The translations under genes and the position numbers were made by a program. Of a stretch of 64,000 bases of DNA, positions 53,686 to 63,000 are shown in pieces. The notes beneath the pieces are model-generated. The model searched no databases. It saw only the letters and a list, made by a program, of their open reading frames with translations, and was not told where the DNA came from. Source of the stretch: Bog-473 sp963744225 (lineage in GTDB: Bacteria; Actinomycetota; Acidimicrobiia; Acidimicrobiales; RAAP-2); the NCBI GenBank assembly GCA_963744225.1, contig CAVUSV010000005.1:1-64000 (forward strand), in the 5' to 3' direction. Within the stretch, counting starts at the first letter, position 1. Each line of letters starts with the position of its first letter.

Positions 53686-56001
53686 TTAGCTCGCCATACC
53701 GACCACCGGCTTGTTGAGGACCAGGCTGCCGGCCGACCCGTAGAACGGGGCGTCGCCGTAGGCGAAGATGCCCCCGTCGGAGGCCACCAACCAGTAGCCC
53801 AGACCGCTCGAGGACGACGACATGCCGACCACCGGCTTGTTCAGCACGATGGAGCCGGTCGAGCCGTAGAAGGCCGCCCCGGTGCCGTAGTTGAAGATGC
53901 CGCCGTCGGTGGCGACCAACCAGTACCCGAGCCCGTTCGGCGCGGCCGCCATGCCGACGACCGGCTTGTTCAGGCGGATGGAGCCGGCCGATCCGTAGAA
54001 CCCAGCGCCGGTGCCGTAGTTGAAAATGCCCCCGTCGGAGGCGACGAACCAGTAGCCGGTCCCGTCGGGGCTGGCCGTCATGCCCACGATGGGGGCGTTG
54101 AGAGGCTGGCCGCCGCGGGAGCCGAAGAACTGGGCGTCGCCGTAGGCGAAGATGCCCCCGTCGGAGGCGACGAGCCAGTAGCCCTTTCCGTCGGGGCTGG
54201 CCGCCATGCCCACGACGGGCTTGTTGAGGGGCTGGCCGCCGCGGGAGCCGTAGAACTGCGCGTTGCCGTAGGCGAAGATGCCCCCGTCGGAGGCGACCAG
54301 CCAGTACCCGCCGCCGTCAGGGGTGGCGGCCATGCCGACGACCGGCTGGTTCAAGTGGATGGAGCCGGCCGAGCCGTGGAATTGGGCGTTGCCGTAGGTG
54401 AAGATGCCACCGTCGGTCGCGTCCAGCCAATAGCCCTGGACCCCCGTGTAGGTATCGAGGAAGCCCTGGATACTGCCGGCCACGGAGTAGTACCCGCCGA
54501 CCGTGCAGGCCACCGGCGCGTAGCACGCGACGGTCCGCGCCACCGAGTAGATCGCGTTCACCGTGGCGTTGGCGGGCACCGGTGCCTGGACGCTGCCCCA
54601 CGCTCCCGCGGAGAGGGTGGTGATGTACCCGGTCTGCACGTTGCTCGGCCCCTGGTAGATCCCGGGGCTCATGCAGTATCCCGGCGTCGGACACGAGACG
54701 TCGTAGAGAAATGCGCCCTGGGTCGCCTCGGGTTGGCTGTTGGAGGGTTGTGGGGCTTGCGTGGCCTTCCAGCTCCCGGCGGCCAAGGTGTCGATCAGTC
54801 CCCAGGTCTTGCCGGAGCCGTCCGTGTAGACGCCGACCGCCGTGCACCATGTCGCGACCGGGCAGGAGACCGATGCGAGTTGGGTGACGAGGGTGGGCCC
54901 GGGCGCCGCCCCTGAAGGCAGAGGCGCCTGCGTAGCGACCCAGGTGCTCCCGTTCCACGAGTCGATCAGGGCCAGCTGATTCCCCGCCGTGTCGGCGTAG
55001 TGGCCCACTGCGGTGCAGGCCGAAGTGGAGGTACAGGCCGTCTGGGAAAGAAAGGCGATCTGGTGCCCGTCTCCGTCATTTCCACCATTGGCCGGCTCGG
55101 GTGCCCGCGTCGCCGTCCAGGTCGAACCGGTGAGGTTCAGCAGCAGTCCGTTTTGCGGGGTCCCGGCGCTGGAGTCACGGTAGGCCCCGGAAGCGGCGCA
55201 GGAGGTGGCGGAGATGCACGAGATGCCGTTCAGCACCGATCCGGTGGTGGCGGCGTTCGACGGAAGCGGCGTGGTCTGCGCGCTCCACGACGTCCCCGAC
55301 AGCGTGTCGATGAGCCCATTGGTATTGCCGCTCGCGTTCGTATAGGCGCCGACCGCGACGCAGGAGGTCGTCGAGGTGCAACTGACCGAGAAGAGATACG
55401 CGTTGGGGTTCGCCAAGGTGGCCACGTCAGACGGGAGCGCCCCCTTGGCCGCGGTCCAGGTCCCGCCGGACAGGGTCTCCACCACCGGCTGGTTGAACCC
55501 GGCTGTGTCCTTGTATTCCCCGACGGCGACACAGAACGTCGCGGTGGGGCAGGCGACCGCGTGGCAGGGGTTGAGATTGATGATGCCGCACGATTGCGAT
55601 CCGAGCCACAGCGCCTGGTTGGCACCGCTTCCCGCGTTGGAAGGCTGCGGAGCCTGGGTGTCGGTCCACGTGGTCCCGCTCTGCGTCTCGATGAGGCCCC
55701 ACGGGTGAGCCGCCGTGTCGCTGTACCACCCGACGGTGACGCACCCTCCCAACGAGGGGCACGTCGACGATGCCGTGTAGACGCTCGGAAGGGCGGCCGT
55801 ACTGCCGGCGTCGGACGGAAGGGGCGCCTGCTGCGTCGTCCATCCCTGCGCCGGCGGGGCGGCGGCACCGGCCGGGGCAGGCACGAGAACGGCTCCGAGA
55901 CCGGCCAGGGTCATCACGACCCCGGCGATCGATACGAGCGTTGCACGAAGGAGTGCCTGCAGGGGACGGATTGACGTTGCACGAGAACGGTCAGTACGCA
56001 T
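53686..56001 (-). CDS. secreted protein: eight Cys-pair repeats plus six GYWLV repeats
   Basis: An intact 771-residue exported protein. The signal segment is ATLVSIAGVVMTLAGLGAVL, then APAGAA. Residues 60-500 hold eight repeats of about 50-55 residues, each with C-x5-C, a Gly-Tyr strand, an L-I-D/E-T-L strand and a W near the end. Examples are SCTSTTSCVAVGAYTNASGN and ACPTATFCVAVGEYKDTAGF. The last 260 residues hold six units of about 40 residues with core GYWLVASDGGIFAYGNAQFY and linker LNKPVVGMAASPDG. Both repeat regions look like beta-propeller blades. It is the third such protein in the window and has its own terminator. Cell-surface or extracellular; function unknown. Confidence 0.88.
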   Translation of the reverse strand: MRTDRSRATSIRPLQALLRATLVSIAGVVMTLAGLGAVLVPAPAGAAAPPAQGWTTQQAPLPSDAGSTAALPSVYTASSTCPSLGGCVTVGWYSDTAAHPWGLIETQSGTTWTDTQAPQPSNAGSGANQALWLGSQSCGIINLNPCHAVACPTATFCVAVGEYKDTAGFNQPVVETLSGGTWTAAKGALPSDVATLANPNAYLFSVSCTSTTSCVAVGAYTNASGNTNGLIDTLSGTSWSAQTTPLPSNAATTGSVLNGISCISATSCAASGAYRDSSAGTPQNGLLLNLTGSTWTATRAPEPANGGNDGDGHQIAFLSQTACTSTSACTAVGHYADTAGNQLALIDSWNGSTWVATQAPLPSGAAPGPTLVTQLASVSCPVATWCTAVGVYTDGSGKTWGLIDTLAAGSWKATQAPQPSNSQPEATQGAFLYDVSCPTPGYCMSPGIYQGPSNVQTGYITTLSAGAWGSVQAPVPANATVNAIYSVARTVACYAPVACTVGGYYSVAGSIQGFLDTYTGVQGYWLDATDGGIFTYGNAQFHGSAGSIHLNQPVVGMAATPDGGGYWLVASDGGIFAYGNAQFYGSRGGQPLNKPVVGMAASPDGKGYWLVASDGGIFAYGDAQFFGSRGGQPLNAPIVGMTASPDGTGYWFVASDGGIFNYGTGAGFYGSAGSIRLNKPVVGMAAAPNGLGYWLVATDGGIFNYGTGAAFYGSTGSIVLNKPVVGMSSSSSGLGYWLVASDGGIFAYGDAPFYGSAGSLVLNKPVVGMAS

Positions 56002-56090
56002 TCGACCTCCGATTCATCCAGCGGTCACTGGGGAGTACAGGTGACAGTACCCTCATCGCCAAGACGAAACACGGAGTTCCTCTCCGGCGC

Positions 56091-56471
56091 CTACGAGAAC
56101 GTCAGGTCGTCGTCCCCCCAGTAGGCGTCCACGCCGCAGATCAACCCTTCGTCGGTGACGGTGAAGATCTCGATGCCCCGGATGTGCATGGTCGAGCCAC
56201 CTTCGAGCGTCAGCGTGATGTGGAACGTGGTGGCCGCCTTGTCCGCCATCGCGTGGAGCTCCTCGATCTCGAAGGTCATGGTCTCGCACACGTCGAAAGA
56301 ACGTTGGATGAAGTCACGGATGGCGTCACGCCCAACGTTGGGTGCCGTCGGATACGGGTCGACCTGCACCGCGTCGGGTGCGAACAATGCCGCATAGGCA
56401 TCTGCATCCTTGGAACTGACGACGGCGGCGTAGCGCGCCGCGACCTCCCGTAGCTGGGCAGTGGTGGGCAC
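56091..56471 (-). CDS. SnoaL/ketosteroid isomerase-like NTF2-fold protein
   Basis: A 126-residue protein from a GTG start: LREVAARYAAVVSSKDADAY, AALFAPDAVQVDPYPTAPNV, GRDAIRDFIQRSFDVCETMT and TMHIRGIEIFTVTDEGLICG with final DAYWGDDDL. This order, with the acidic patch after VQVDPYP and the ending IxxxDAYW, is typical of SnoaL_2/ketosteroid isomerase relatives. It lies 23 bp downstream of uvrB, so it may be co-transcribed, but it has no repair link that I know of. The frame is intact. Confidence 0.85.
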   Translation of the reverse strand: MPTTAQLREVAARYAAVVSSKDADAYAALFAPDAVQVDPYPTAPNVGRDAIRDFIQRSFDVCETMTFEIEELHAMADKAATTFHITLTLEGGSTMHIRGIEIFTVTDEGLICGVDAYWGDDDLTFS

Positions 56472-56494
56472 GGCCAGAACGATAGCCCTGTTGG

Positions 56495-58534
56495 CTATCC
56501 CGGGATCGTGGCGCGCAACTCGGCGATCTCGTCGCGCAGCAGTGCCGCCTCTTCGTAGCGGAGATCAGCAGCGGCGGCCTTCATCTCGGACTCGAGTTGC
56601 GTCATGAGCTCCATGGCTGCGGCCGGCGTCGACGCGTCCCCCTCGGCCAGGAGCGGGGTGCGACGGTTGCCCCGCACGGCTGCGTTCTTGCGGACCTCGG
56701 CCCGGCTACGGCCCGCCTTGGCCACCCCGCCGCTCGTCCCGCGCAGGCGCTCGAGGATGTCGGTCACTGATTTGCGGATGGTCTGCGGATCGATCCCGTG
56801 CTCCCTGTTGTACGCCGTCTGGAGCTCGCGGCGGCGCTGCGTGACCGAGACCGCCTCGCGCATGGAGTCGGTGACCGTGTCGGCATACAGCACGACCGTG
56901 CCGTCGACGTTGCGAGCCGCCCGGCCCATCGTCTGGATGAGCGACGAGGCACTGCGCAGGAAGCCCTCCTTGTCCGCATCGAGAATGGCGACCAGGGCGA
57001 CCTCCGGGAGATCGAGCCCCTCGCGCAGGAGGTTGATGCCGACGAGCACGTCGATGGAGCCGAGCCGCAGCTCGCGCAGGATCTCGATCCGGGTGATGGT
57101 GTCGATGTCGGAATGGAGGTACTGGACGCGGACGCCGGCGTCGGCCAGGTAGTCGGTCAGGTCCTCCGCCATCTTCTTGGTGAGCGTCGTTACCAGGATG
57201 CGCCCGCCTGCCTCGACCGTGCGGGAGATACGGGCCAGCAGGTCGTCCACCTGGCCCTTTGTCGGCATGATCGTGACCTCGGGGTCCACGAGTCCGGTGG
57301 GCCGGATCACCTGCTCCACCATCTGGGTCGAGTGCTCTTGTTCGAAGGGACCCGGCGTCGCCGACACGAAGACGGCCTGGGGCACCCGTTCGACGAACTC
57401 TTCGAAGCGGAGGGGACGGTTGTCCTTGGCCGAGGGCAACCGAAAGCCGTGCTCGACGAGCACGTCCTTGCGGGAGCGGTCGCCGGCGTACTGCCCGTGC
57501 AGCTGGGGCACCGCCACGTGGCTCTCGTCGATGACGCAGAGATAGTCCTTCGGGAAGAAGTCGAGCAGCGTGTACGGGGTCTCCCCCGGCGCGCGCCCAT
57601 CGAGATGGCGGCTGTAGTTCTCCACGCCGGAGCACACACCTGTCTCGGCCAGCATCTCGAGGTCGTGCTCGGTACGGACCCGAAGGCGTTGCGCCTCGAG
57701 CATCTTCCCCTCCCGCTCGAACTCCTGGAGCCGCTCGCGCAGCTCCACCTCGATGGTGCCGACGGCGCGTTGGATGATCTCGTCCCCGGTGACGTAGTGC
57801 GTGGCGGCGTAGACGGCGACGTCTTCCATCTCGTCGCCCATCTCGCCCGTCAGCACGTCGAACGGCACGATGCGTTCGATGGTGTCCCCGAACATCTCCA
57901 CCCGAAGCGCCTGCTCCTCGTAGGCGGGGTGGATCTCCACCGTGTCGCCCCGCGCCCGGAAGGTGCCGCGTACCAGGTTCACGTCGTTGCGGGCGTACTG
58001 CAGGTTGACCAGCCGTCGCAGCACGTCCCGCTGATCGATTTGCTCGCCGACGGCGAGGCCCAGGATCCGGTCGCGGTACTCCTCGGGCGAGCCCAGGCCG
58101 TAAATGCAGGACACCGATGCCACCACGATGACGTCGCGCCGCATGAGAAGCGACGACGTGGTGGCGTGCCGCAGCCGGTCGATCTCATCGTTGATGGACG
58201 AGTCCTTCTCTATGTAGGTGTCCGTCGTCGGGAGGTAGGCCTCGGGCTGGTAGTAGTCGTAATAGGAGACGAAGAACTCGACGCGGTTCTTGGGGAACAG
58301 GTCACGCAGCTCTGAGGACAGCTGGGCCGCCAGCGACTTGTTCGGCTCGATGATGAGCGTCGGCCGCTGCACCTGCTCGATCATCCAGGCGATGGTCGCC
58401 GTCTTCCCCGAGCCGGTGATCCCCTGCAGCGTCTGGTACGGGTCGCCCCGCCGGACGCCCTGGGAGAGCGCAGTGATCGCCCCGGGTTGGTCCCCGGAGG
58501 GTTTGAACGGGGAGATCACCTCGAATTCGGGCAT
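56495..58534 (-). CDS. uvrB: excinuclease ABC subunit B
   Basis: UvrB is the DNA-loading helicase-like subunit of nucleotide excision repair. It is intact with 679 residues. Walker A is GITGSGKTATIAWMIEQVQR. The beta-hairpin region reads YYDYYQPEAYLPTTDTYIEK. Helicase motifs include DYLCVIDESHVAVPQL, VFVSATPGPFE, LVTTLTKKMAEDLTDYL and INLLREGLDLPEVALVAILD, with QTMGRAARNVDG. The C-terminal UVR domain is MTQLESEMKAAAADLRYEEA, which contacts UvrC. It follows coaE by 33 bp. Confidence 0.98.
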   Translation of the reverse strand: MPEFEVISPFKPSGDQPGAITALSQGVRRGDPYQTLQGITGSGKTATIAWMIEQVQRPTLIIEPNKSLAAQLSSELRDLFPKNRVEFFVSYYDYYQPEAYLPTTDTYIEKDSSINDEIDRLRHATTSSLLMRRDVIVVASVSCIYGLGSPEEYRDRILGLAVGEQIDQRDVLRRLVNLQYARNDVNLVRGTFRARGDTVEIHPAYEEQALRVEMFGDTIERIVPFDVLTGEMGDEMEDVAVYAATHYVTGDEIIQRAVGTIEVELRERLQEFEREGKMLEAQRLRVRTEHDLEMLAETGVCSGVENYSRHLDGRAPGETPYTLLDFFPKDYLCVIDESHVAVPQLHGQYAGDRSRKDVLVEHGFRLPSAKDNRPLRFEEFVERVPQAVFVSATPGPFEQEHSTQMVEQVIRPTGLVDPEVTIMPTKGQVDDLLARISRTVEAGGRILVTTLTKKMAEDLTDYLADAGVRVQYLHSDIDTITRIEILRELRLGSIDVLVGINLLREGLDLPEVALVAILDADKEGFLRSASSLIQTMGRAARNVDGTVVLYADTVTDSMREAVSVTQRRRELQTAYNREHGIDPQTIRKSVTDILERLRGTSGGVAKAGRSRAEVRKNAAVRGNRRTPLLAEGDASTPAAAMELMTQLESEMKAAAADLRYEEAALLRDEIAELRATIPG

Positions 58535-58567
58535 GACCCTTGGAGGTTACCCGGGGGGTGTGACCGC

Positions 58568-59188
58568 TCAGGCGTGCGCCCGCCGCTCGGCCGCGGCGTC
58601 GACCAGCCAGTCCCACAGTCTGTCCACCTCGGCCGCGAGCGCGGCGCGGTCGCCGCAGTTGTCGAGGACGTAGTCCGCCTCCTTGACCCGCTCCTCTCGC
58701 GAGATCTGGGCCCGTATCCGAGCTTCGGCGTCCGCCCGGTCGAAGCCGCGCTGTGCGATCAGGCGCTCGAGCGCGACGTCGGTCGGGCAGTCGACGACCA
58801 CCACCTTGTGCAGTCCGACCGTCTCGCGGTGGACGGCCGTCAGCAGCGGAATGGCCAGGACCACGATGCGGTCGGTGTCCTTCAGGGCGTCGCGTGCTTG
58901 CAGCATGGCGATCCCGATGGCCGGGTGCGTGATGGCGTTCAGTGCCAGCCGGCTCTCTTCGTCGGCGAAGGCCACGGCGGCCAGCGCCTTGCGGTCGATA
59001 GTCCCGTCCGGCGCCACGATCCCCGGTCCGAACCGGTCGATCAACGGTTGGTAGGCGGGGCCACCGGGCGCCACCACGTCGCGGGCGACCTGGTCGGCGT
59101 CGACAAGCACGGCGCCCCGTTCGACCAGCAGGTCGGCAACGGCCGACTTGCCCGAGCCGATGCCGCCGGTCAGGCCGACGGCCAGCAT
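58568..59188 (-). CDS. coaE: dephospho-CoA kinase
   Basis: It catalyses the last step of CoA synthesis. It has 206 residues from ATG 59188, overlapping the methyltransferase stop by ATGA. The P-loop is LAVGLTGGIGSGKSAVADLL. DADQVARDVVAPGGPAYQPL and NAITHPAIGIAMLQARD follow, then VVVDCPTDVALERLIAQRGF with the lid residues RADAEARIRAQISREERV. ADYVLDNCGD is the usual C-terminal signature. The frame is intact. coaE upstream of uvrB is a standard actinobacterial order. Confidence 0.95.
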   Translation of the reverse strand: MLAVGLTGGIGSGKSAVADLLVERGAVLVDADQVARDVVAPGGPAYQPLIDRFGPGIVAPDGTIDRKALAAVAFADEESRLALNAITHPAIGIAMLQARDALKDTDRIVVLAIPLLTAVHRETVGLHKVVVVDCPTDVALERLIAQRGFDRADAEARIRAQISREERVKEADYVLDNCGDRAALAAEVDRLWDWLVDAAAERRAHA

Positions 59189-60000
59189 CAACCGGCCGCC
59201 CCCCGGCGCGGTTGGCGGGCGACCGCGAACAGCACGAGGGTCGTCTCGTCGGGGTCGTCGGTGACGAACCAGTCGTCGGCGGTGATGCCGGTCGTCCCGC
59301 CCGTGTCGTGCCGCGCCACCAGCTTGTAGGCCAACGGAAGGAGCCTGGTGTACGCCCACACGTACCACGGGTACGGCATGCGGTGCCGCAGGTCCAGCGC
59401 GTCAAGGCGGAGCAATTTGTTCGCCCGGATGCGCCGGGCTTCGAAGTCGGCCTTCACATGGGGGGCCGCATCGACCCCGCCGAGCCACACCTCACCGAAG
59501 TGGCGCTCGAGCATCGCCCGAAGTTCGAACCGGTCGAACAGGTGGAGGTGGAAGGGGTTCTCGAAGTCCGCCGGCTTGTTCGGGGTGAGCACGCACGCCA
59601 GGCCGTCGTCCCGGAGCACGCGGGCCAGCTCGCTGACGTGGCCTTCGGGATCGGTGAAGTGCTCGATCAAGTGGGACGAGCACGCCCCGTCGAAGCTCGC
59701 CGTCCCGAACCCGAGGCCCAGTGCGTCCATCTGGGCCACGCGCAGGCCGTCAGGGCCGTACCGCGAGGCCGCCGTGGCGACGGCGTCGGACGAGTAGTCG
59801 ACCCCGACCACGTCGCTCCCGGGCCCGAGGAACCGCGCCGACTCGAACCCCTGCCCGCAGCCGACGTCGAGAATGCGCCCTGTCCCGATGCGGTCCAGCA
59901 CGGCGCGGTACCCCGCCTCGTGCAGCGCCAAGAGAGAGTCCGGGGTCACCCCTTGCTGGGGTCGCTCACCCGTCAAGCGGCTCTTGGTGCTCGTGGCCAC
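59188..60000 (-). CDS. class I SAM-dependent methyltransferase
   Basis: A 270-residue methyltransferase. Motif I is RILDVGCGQGFESARFLGPG, then VVGVDYSSDAVATAASRYG, LRVAQMDALGLGFG, and motif IV with FDGACSSHLIEHFTDPEGHV and VLRDDGLACVLTPNKPADFE. The C-terminal 100 residues (HFGEVWLGGVDAAPHVKADF, MPYPWYVWAYTRLLPLAYKL) resemble methyltransferases acting on lipid-linked or surface glycans. It is divergent from the AftD-like gene (77 bp between starts) and overlaps coaE. The substrate is not determinable. Confidence 0.88.
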   Translation of the reverse strand: MATSTKSRLTGERPQQGVTPDSLLALHEAGYRAVLDRIGTGRILDVGCGQGFESARFLGPGSDVVGVDYSSDAVATAASRYGPDGLRVAQMDALGLGFGTASFDGACSSHLIEHFTDPEGHVSELARVLRDDGLACVLTPNKPADFENPFHLHLFDRFELRAMLERHFGEVWLGGVDAAPHVKADFEARRIRANKLLRLDALDLRHRMPYPWYVWAYTRLLPLAYKLVARHDTGGTTGITADDWFVTDDPDETTLVLFAVARQPRRGAAG

Positions 60001-60077
60001 GGGCGCCTCCCTTCGTGTGACACGCCCGGGGTGGCGTTGCCTGCTTACACTACCCGGCGACCTTCTCGCCCCACTTC

Positions 60078-63000
60078 ATGACCACGTCCACCACCGTCAC
60101 CGTGCCCAGGGCGCGGCATGCCGCCAGGCGGCGGACGGCCGAATCGAGGCGCAGCCGGTGGTGGTGGACGGGGGGCAGGGGCGGACGCTGGTGGTGGATC
60201 GGGGGGGCGACGGTGGTGGCCGCCTTCGCCTACGCCCCGTTGCTCTTGGTGCGGCCGGGCGTCGTCACCCCCGACACGAAGACCTATCTGTATCTCGACC
60301 CGACGCGCTTCCTCGGCCAGGCCGCGTTCATGTGGAACCCGACGGTGGGCCTGGGCACGGTCACCCACGAGTACATCGGCTACCTGCTGCCGATGGGACC
60401 GTTCTTCGCGGTCTTCCATGTGCTGAGCGTGCCGGTCTGGGTCGCCCAGCGCCTGTGGCTCGGGTCGATCCTCTTCGCGGCCGGGCTCGGCATCCTCTAT
60501 CTCTCGCGCATCCTCGGGCTGCGCGGCCCAGGACCGGCCGCGGCTGCGCTCGCCTACATGCTTTCCCCGTACTTCCTGCAGTACTCCGGCCGCATCTCGG
60601 TGATCCTGCTGCCCTGGGCGGGCCTGCCCGTCATGCTGGGCCTCACCATCGTGGCCCTGCGCCGCGGCGGCTGGCGAGAACCCGCCCTCTTCGCGGTCGT
60701 CGTCGCCACCGTGAGCGCCATCAACGCGAGCTCCATCATTTACGTCGGCGTCGCCCCCGTCCTCTGGATCCTCTACGCCGTCGTGGTACTGCGCGAGTCG
60801 ACCTGGCGCCACGCGCTGGGAACCACGCTCCGTATCGGCGTCCTCACCCTGGGTGCGTGCCTCTGGTGGATCACCGGCCTCGCCGTGGAGGCGGCCTACG
60901 GCGTCAACGTCCTCAAGTTCACGGAGACCGTGCCTTCGACGTCGGCGACCTCGAACCCGGCCGACATCGTGCGTGGCCTCGGCTACTGGTACTTCTACGG
61001 CACCGATCATCTCGGCCCGTGGACCACTGCGGCCGTCCGCTACACCCAGGACATCGCCCTCCTGGCGACGTCCTTTGCCGTCCCGGTGGTCGCGCTGGTC
61101 GCTGCGGCCTTCGTGCGCTGGCGCGAGCGCGCGTACTTCCTCGTGCTCCTCTTCGTCGGGCTGGTCCTCTCCGTCGGACCGTTCCCGTTCTCCGACCCGA
61201 CGGTGATCGGTCGCCAGCTCAAGGCGTTCATGACCGACACCACGGCTGGGCTCGCGCTGCGCTCGACCGACCGGGCCACGCCACTCGTACTCCTGGCACT
61301 GGTCATGCTGCTCGCCAGCGGCCTGACCGCGCTGTGGAACCGCGTCTCCATCGCCGGCCTCACTGCCACCGTGCTCGTGGCGGGACTGGTGGTGGCCAAC
61401 ATCCCCTCGCTCTTCCTCGGCGACACGATCGCCAACAACTTCACCCAACCCGCGACGCTGCCCTCCTACCAGGTGGCGGCCATCAACCACCTCAATGCCA
61501 CCCACCCCGGCACCCGCGTCTACGCCATCCCGGGCAACGACTTCGCGGCGAACCGCTGGGGTGACACCGTCGACACGCCCCAGTCCGCACTGCTCACGCG
61601 CGACTTCATCACCCGGGAGCAGCAGATCATGGGCTCCATCGCGACCGCGGACACGCTGTACGCGACCGACGCACCCTTCCAGGACGGCATCGCCAATCTG
61701 AACGCGCTGGCCCCGATGGCCCGCCTCATGGGTGCCGGTGACCTCATGGTGGAGTACGACCAGCAGTACGAGCGCTACGGGATTCCGCAGCCCCAGCTCC
61801 TCGCCCCCCATTTCCTCCAGACGCCGCTCGGCCTGGCCAACCCCGTGTCGTTCGGGACGCCCCGTCCCAACGCTTCCATCGTCTCGACACTGAACGAACA
61901 GGACCTCTCCGTGTCCGGCACCGTGAAGTGGCCGTCGCCCATCGTCACCTACACCGTGCCCAACCCGCGTCCGCTCCTCCGGGCCGAGTCAGACACGGGA
62001 GCAGTCGTGATGGAGGGCGACGCCACGGGCCTGAACAATCTCGCCGGGCTCGGCCTCTTGAACACCACCAGCGCCATCTACTACGCCGGCACGCTCGCCG
62101 ACCACCCGGCGCGGCTGCGCAACCTCGCTGCGCAGGGCGCCCACCTCGTCCTGACCGACACCAACCGCAAGCAGGCCTTCCGCTGGGACACGCTCACCGC
62201 CAACGCCGGCGCCACCGAGACGCCGGGTGAGAATCCGGCCACGACGGATCTGAGCGACAGCCCGATCGAGCTCTTCCCGGGCACGGGCATCACCAGCAAG
62301 TCGTACGCGACGTACGTGGGCGCCGTGAACGTCACCGCCAGCAGCTACGGCAATTCGGTCTCGTACACTCCGGAGGACCAGGCCTCCAGCGCGATCGACA
62401 ACAACTTCGACACGGCCTGGATCGCCGGCACCTTCGTGCCCAAGCCGGCCGGCGAGTGGTGGCAGGCCCAATTCTCCAACCCCGTCACCACCGATCACAT
62501 CACTGTCGTCCAGCCGCAGCGGGGCGACCGCTCGCGCTGGGTGTCGGCGGTGACCCTCACCTTCGACGGGAAGCACCCGGTCCGGTACGAGCTGAACGGT
62601 CAGTCGCACGTGACGAGCGGCCAGGTCCTGACCTTCTCCACTCGCACGTTCCACACCCTGCGGGTCACGATCGAGGGCACGACCAACGACACCGCGACGC
62701 CGCTGTCGGCCGCCGCCGTTGGCTTCGCCGAGATCGAGGTTCCGGGCCAGCAGGTACACCAGGTCGTTGCGATGCCGTCGCAGATGCTGTCCGCGCTCGG
62801 GAGCGCATCCGCCGCCAACCGCGTCTCGGTCGTGATGTCCCGTCAGCGCACCTCGCAATTCCCACCGCGCAGCGATCCCGAGACGAGCATCTCGCGCCAG
62901 TTCACGCTCCCCACGGCCCGCACCTTTACCTTGTCGGGAGCCGCCAGCCTGTCGGCCTTCATCCCAGATGACGAAATCGACCGGCTGGTCGGACGCACCG

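Noticed and set aside
12930..56001. Repeated DNA inside the GYWLV genes as a possible CRISPR array or tandem satellite
   Set aside because: The repeats are coding, imperfect, about 120-150 bp per unit and follow the protein repeat. There are no unique spacers.
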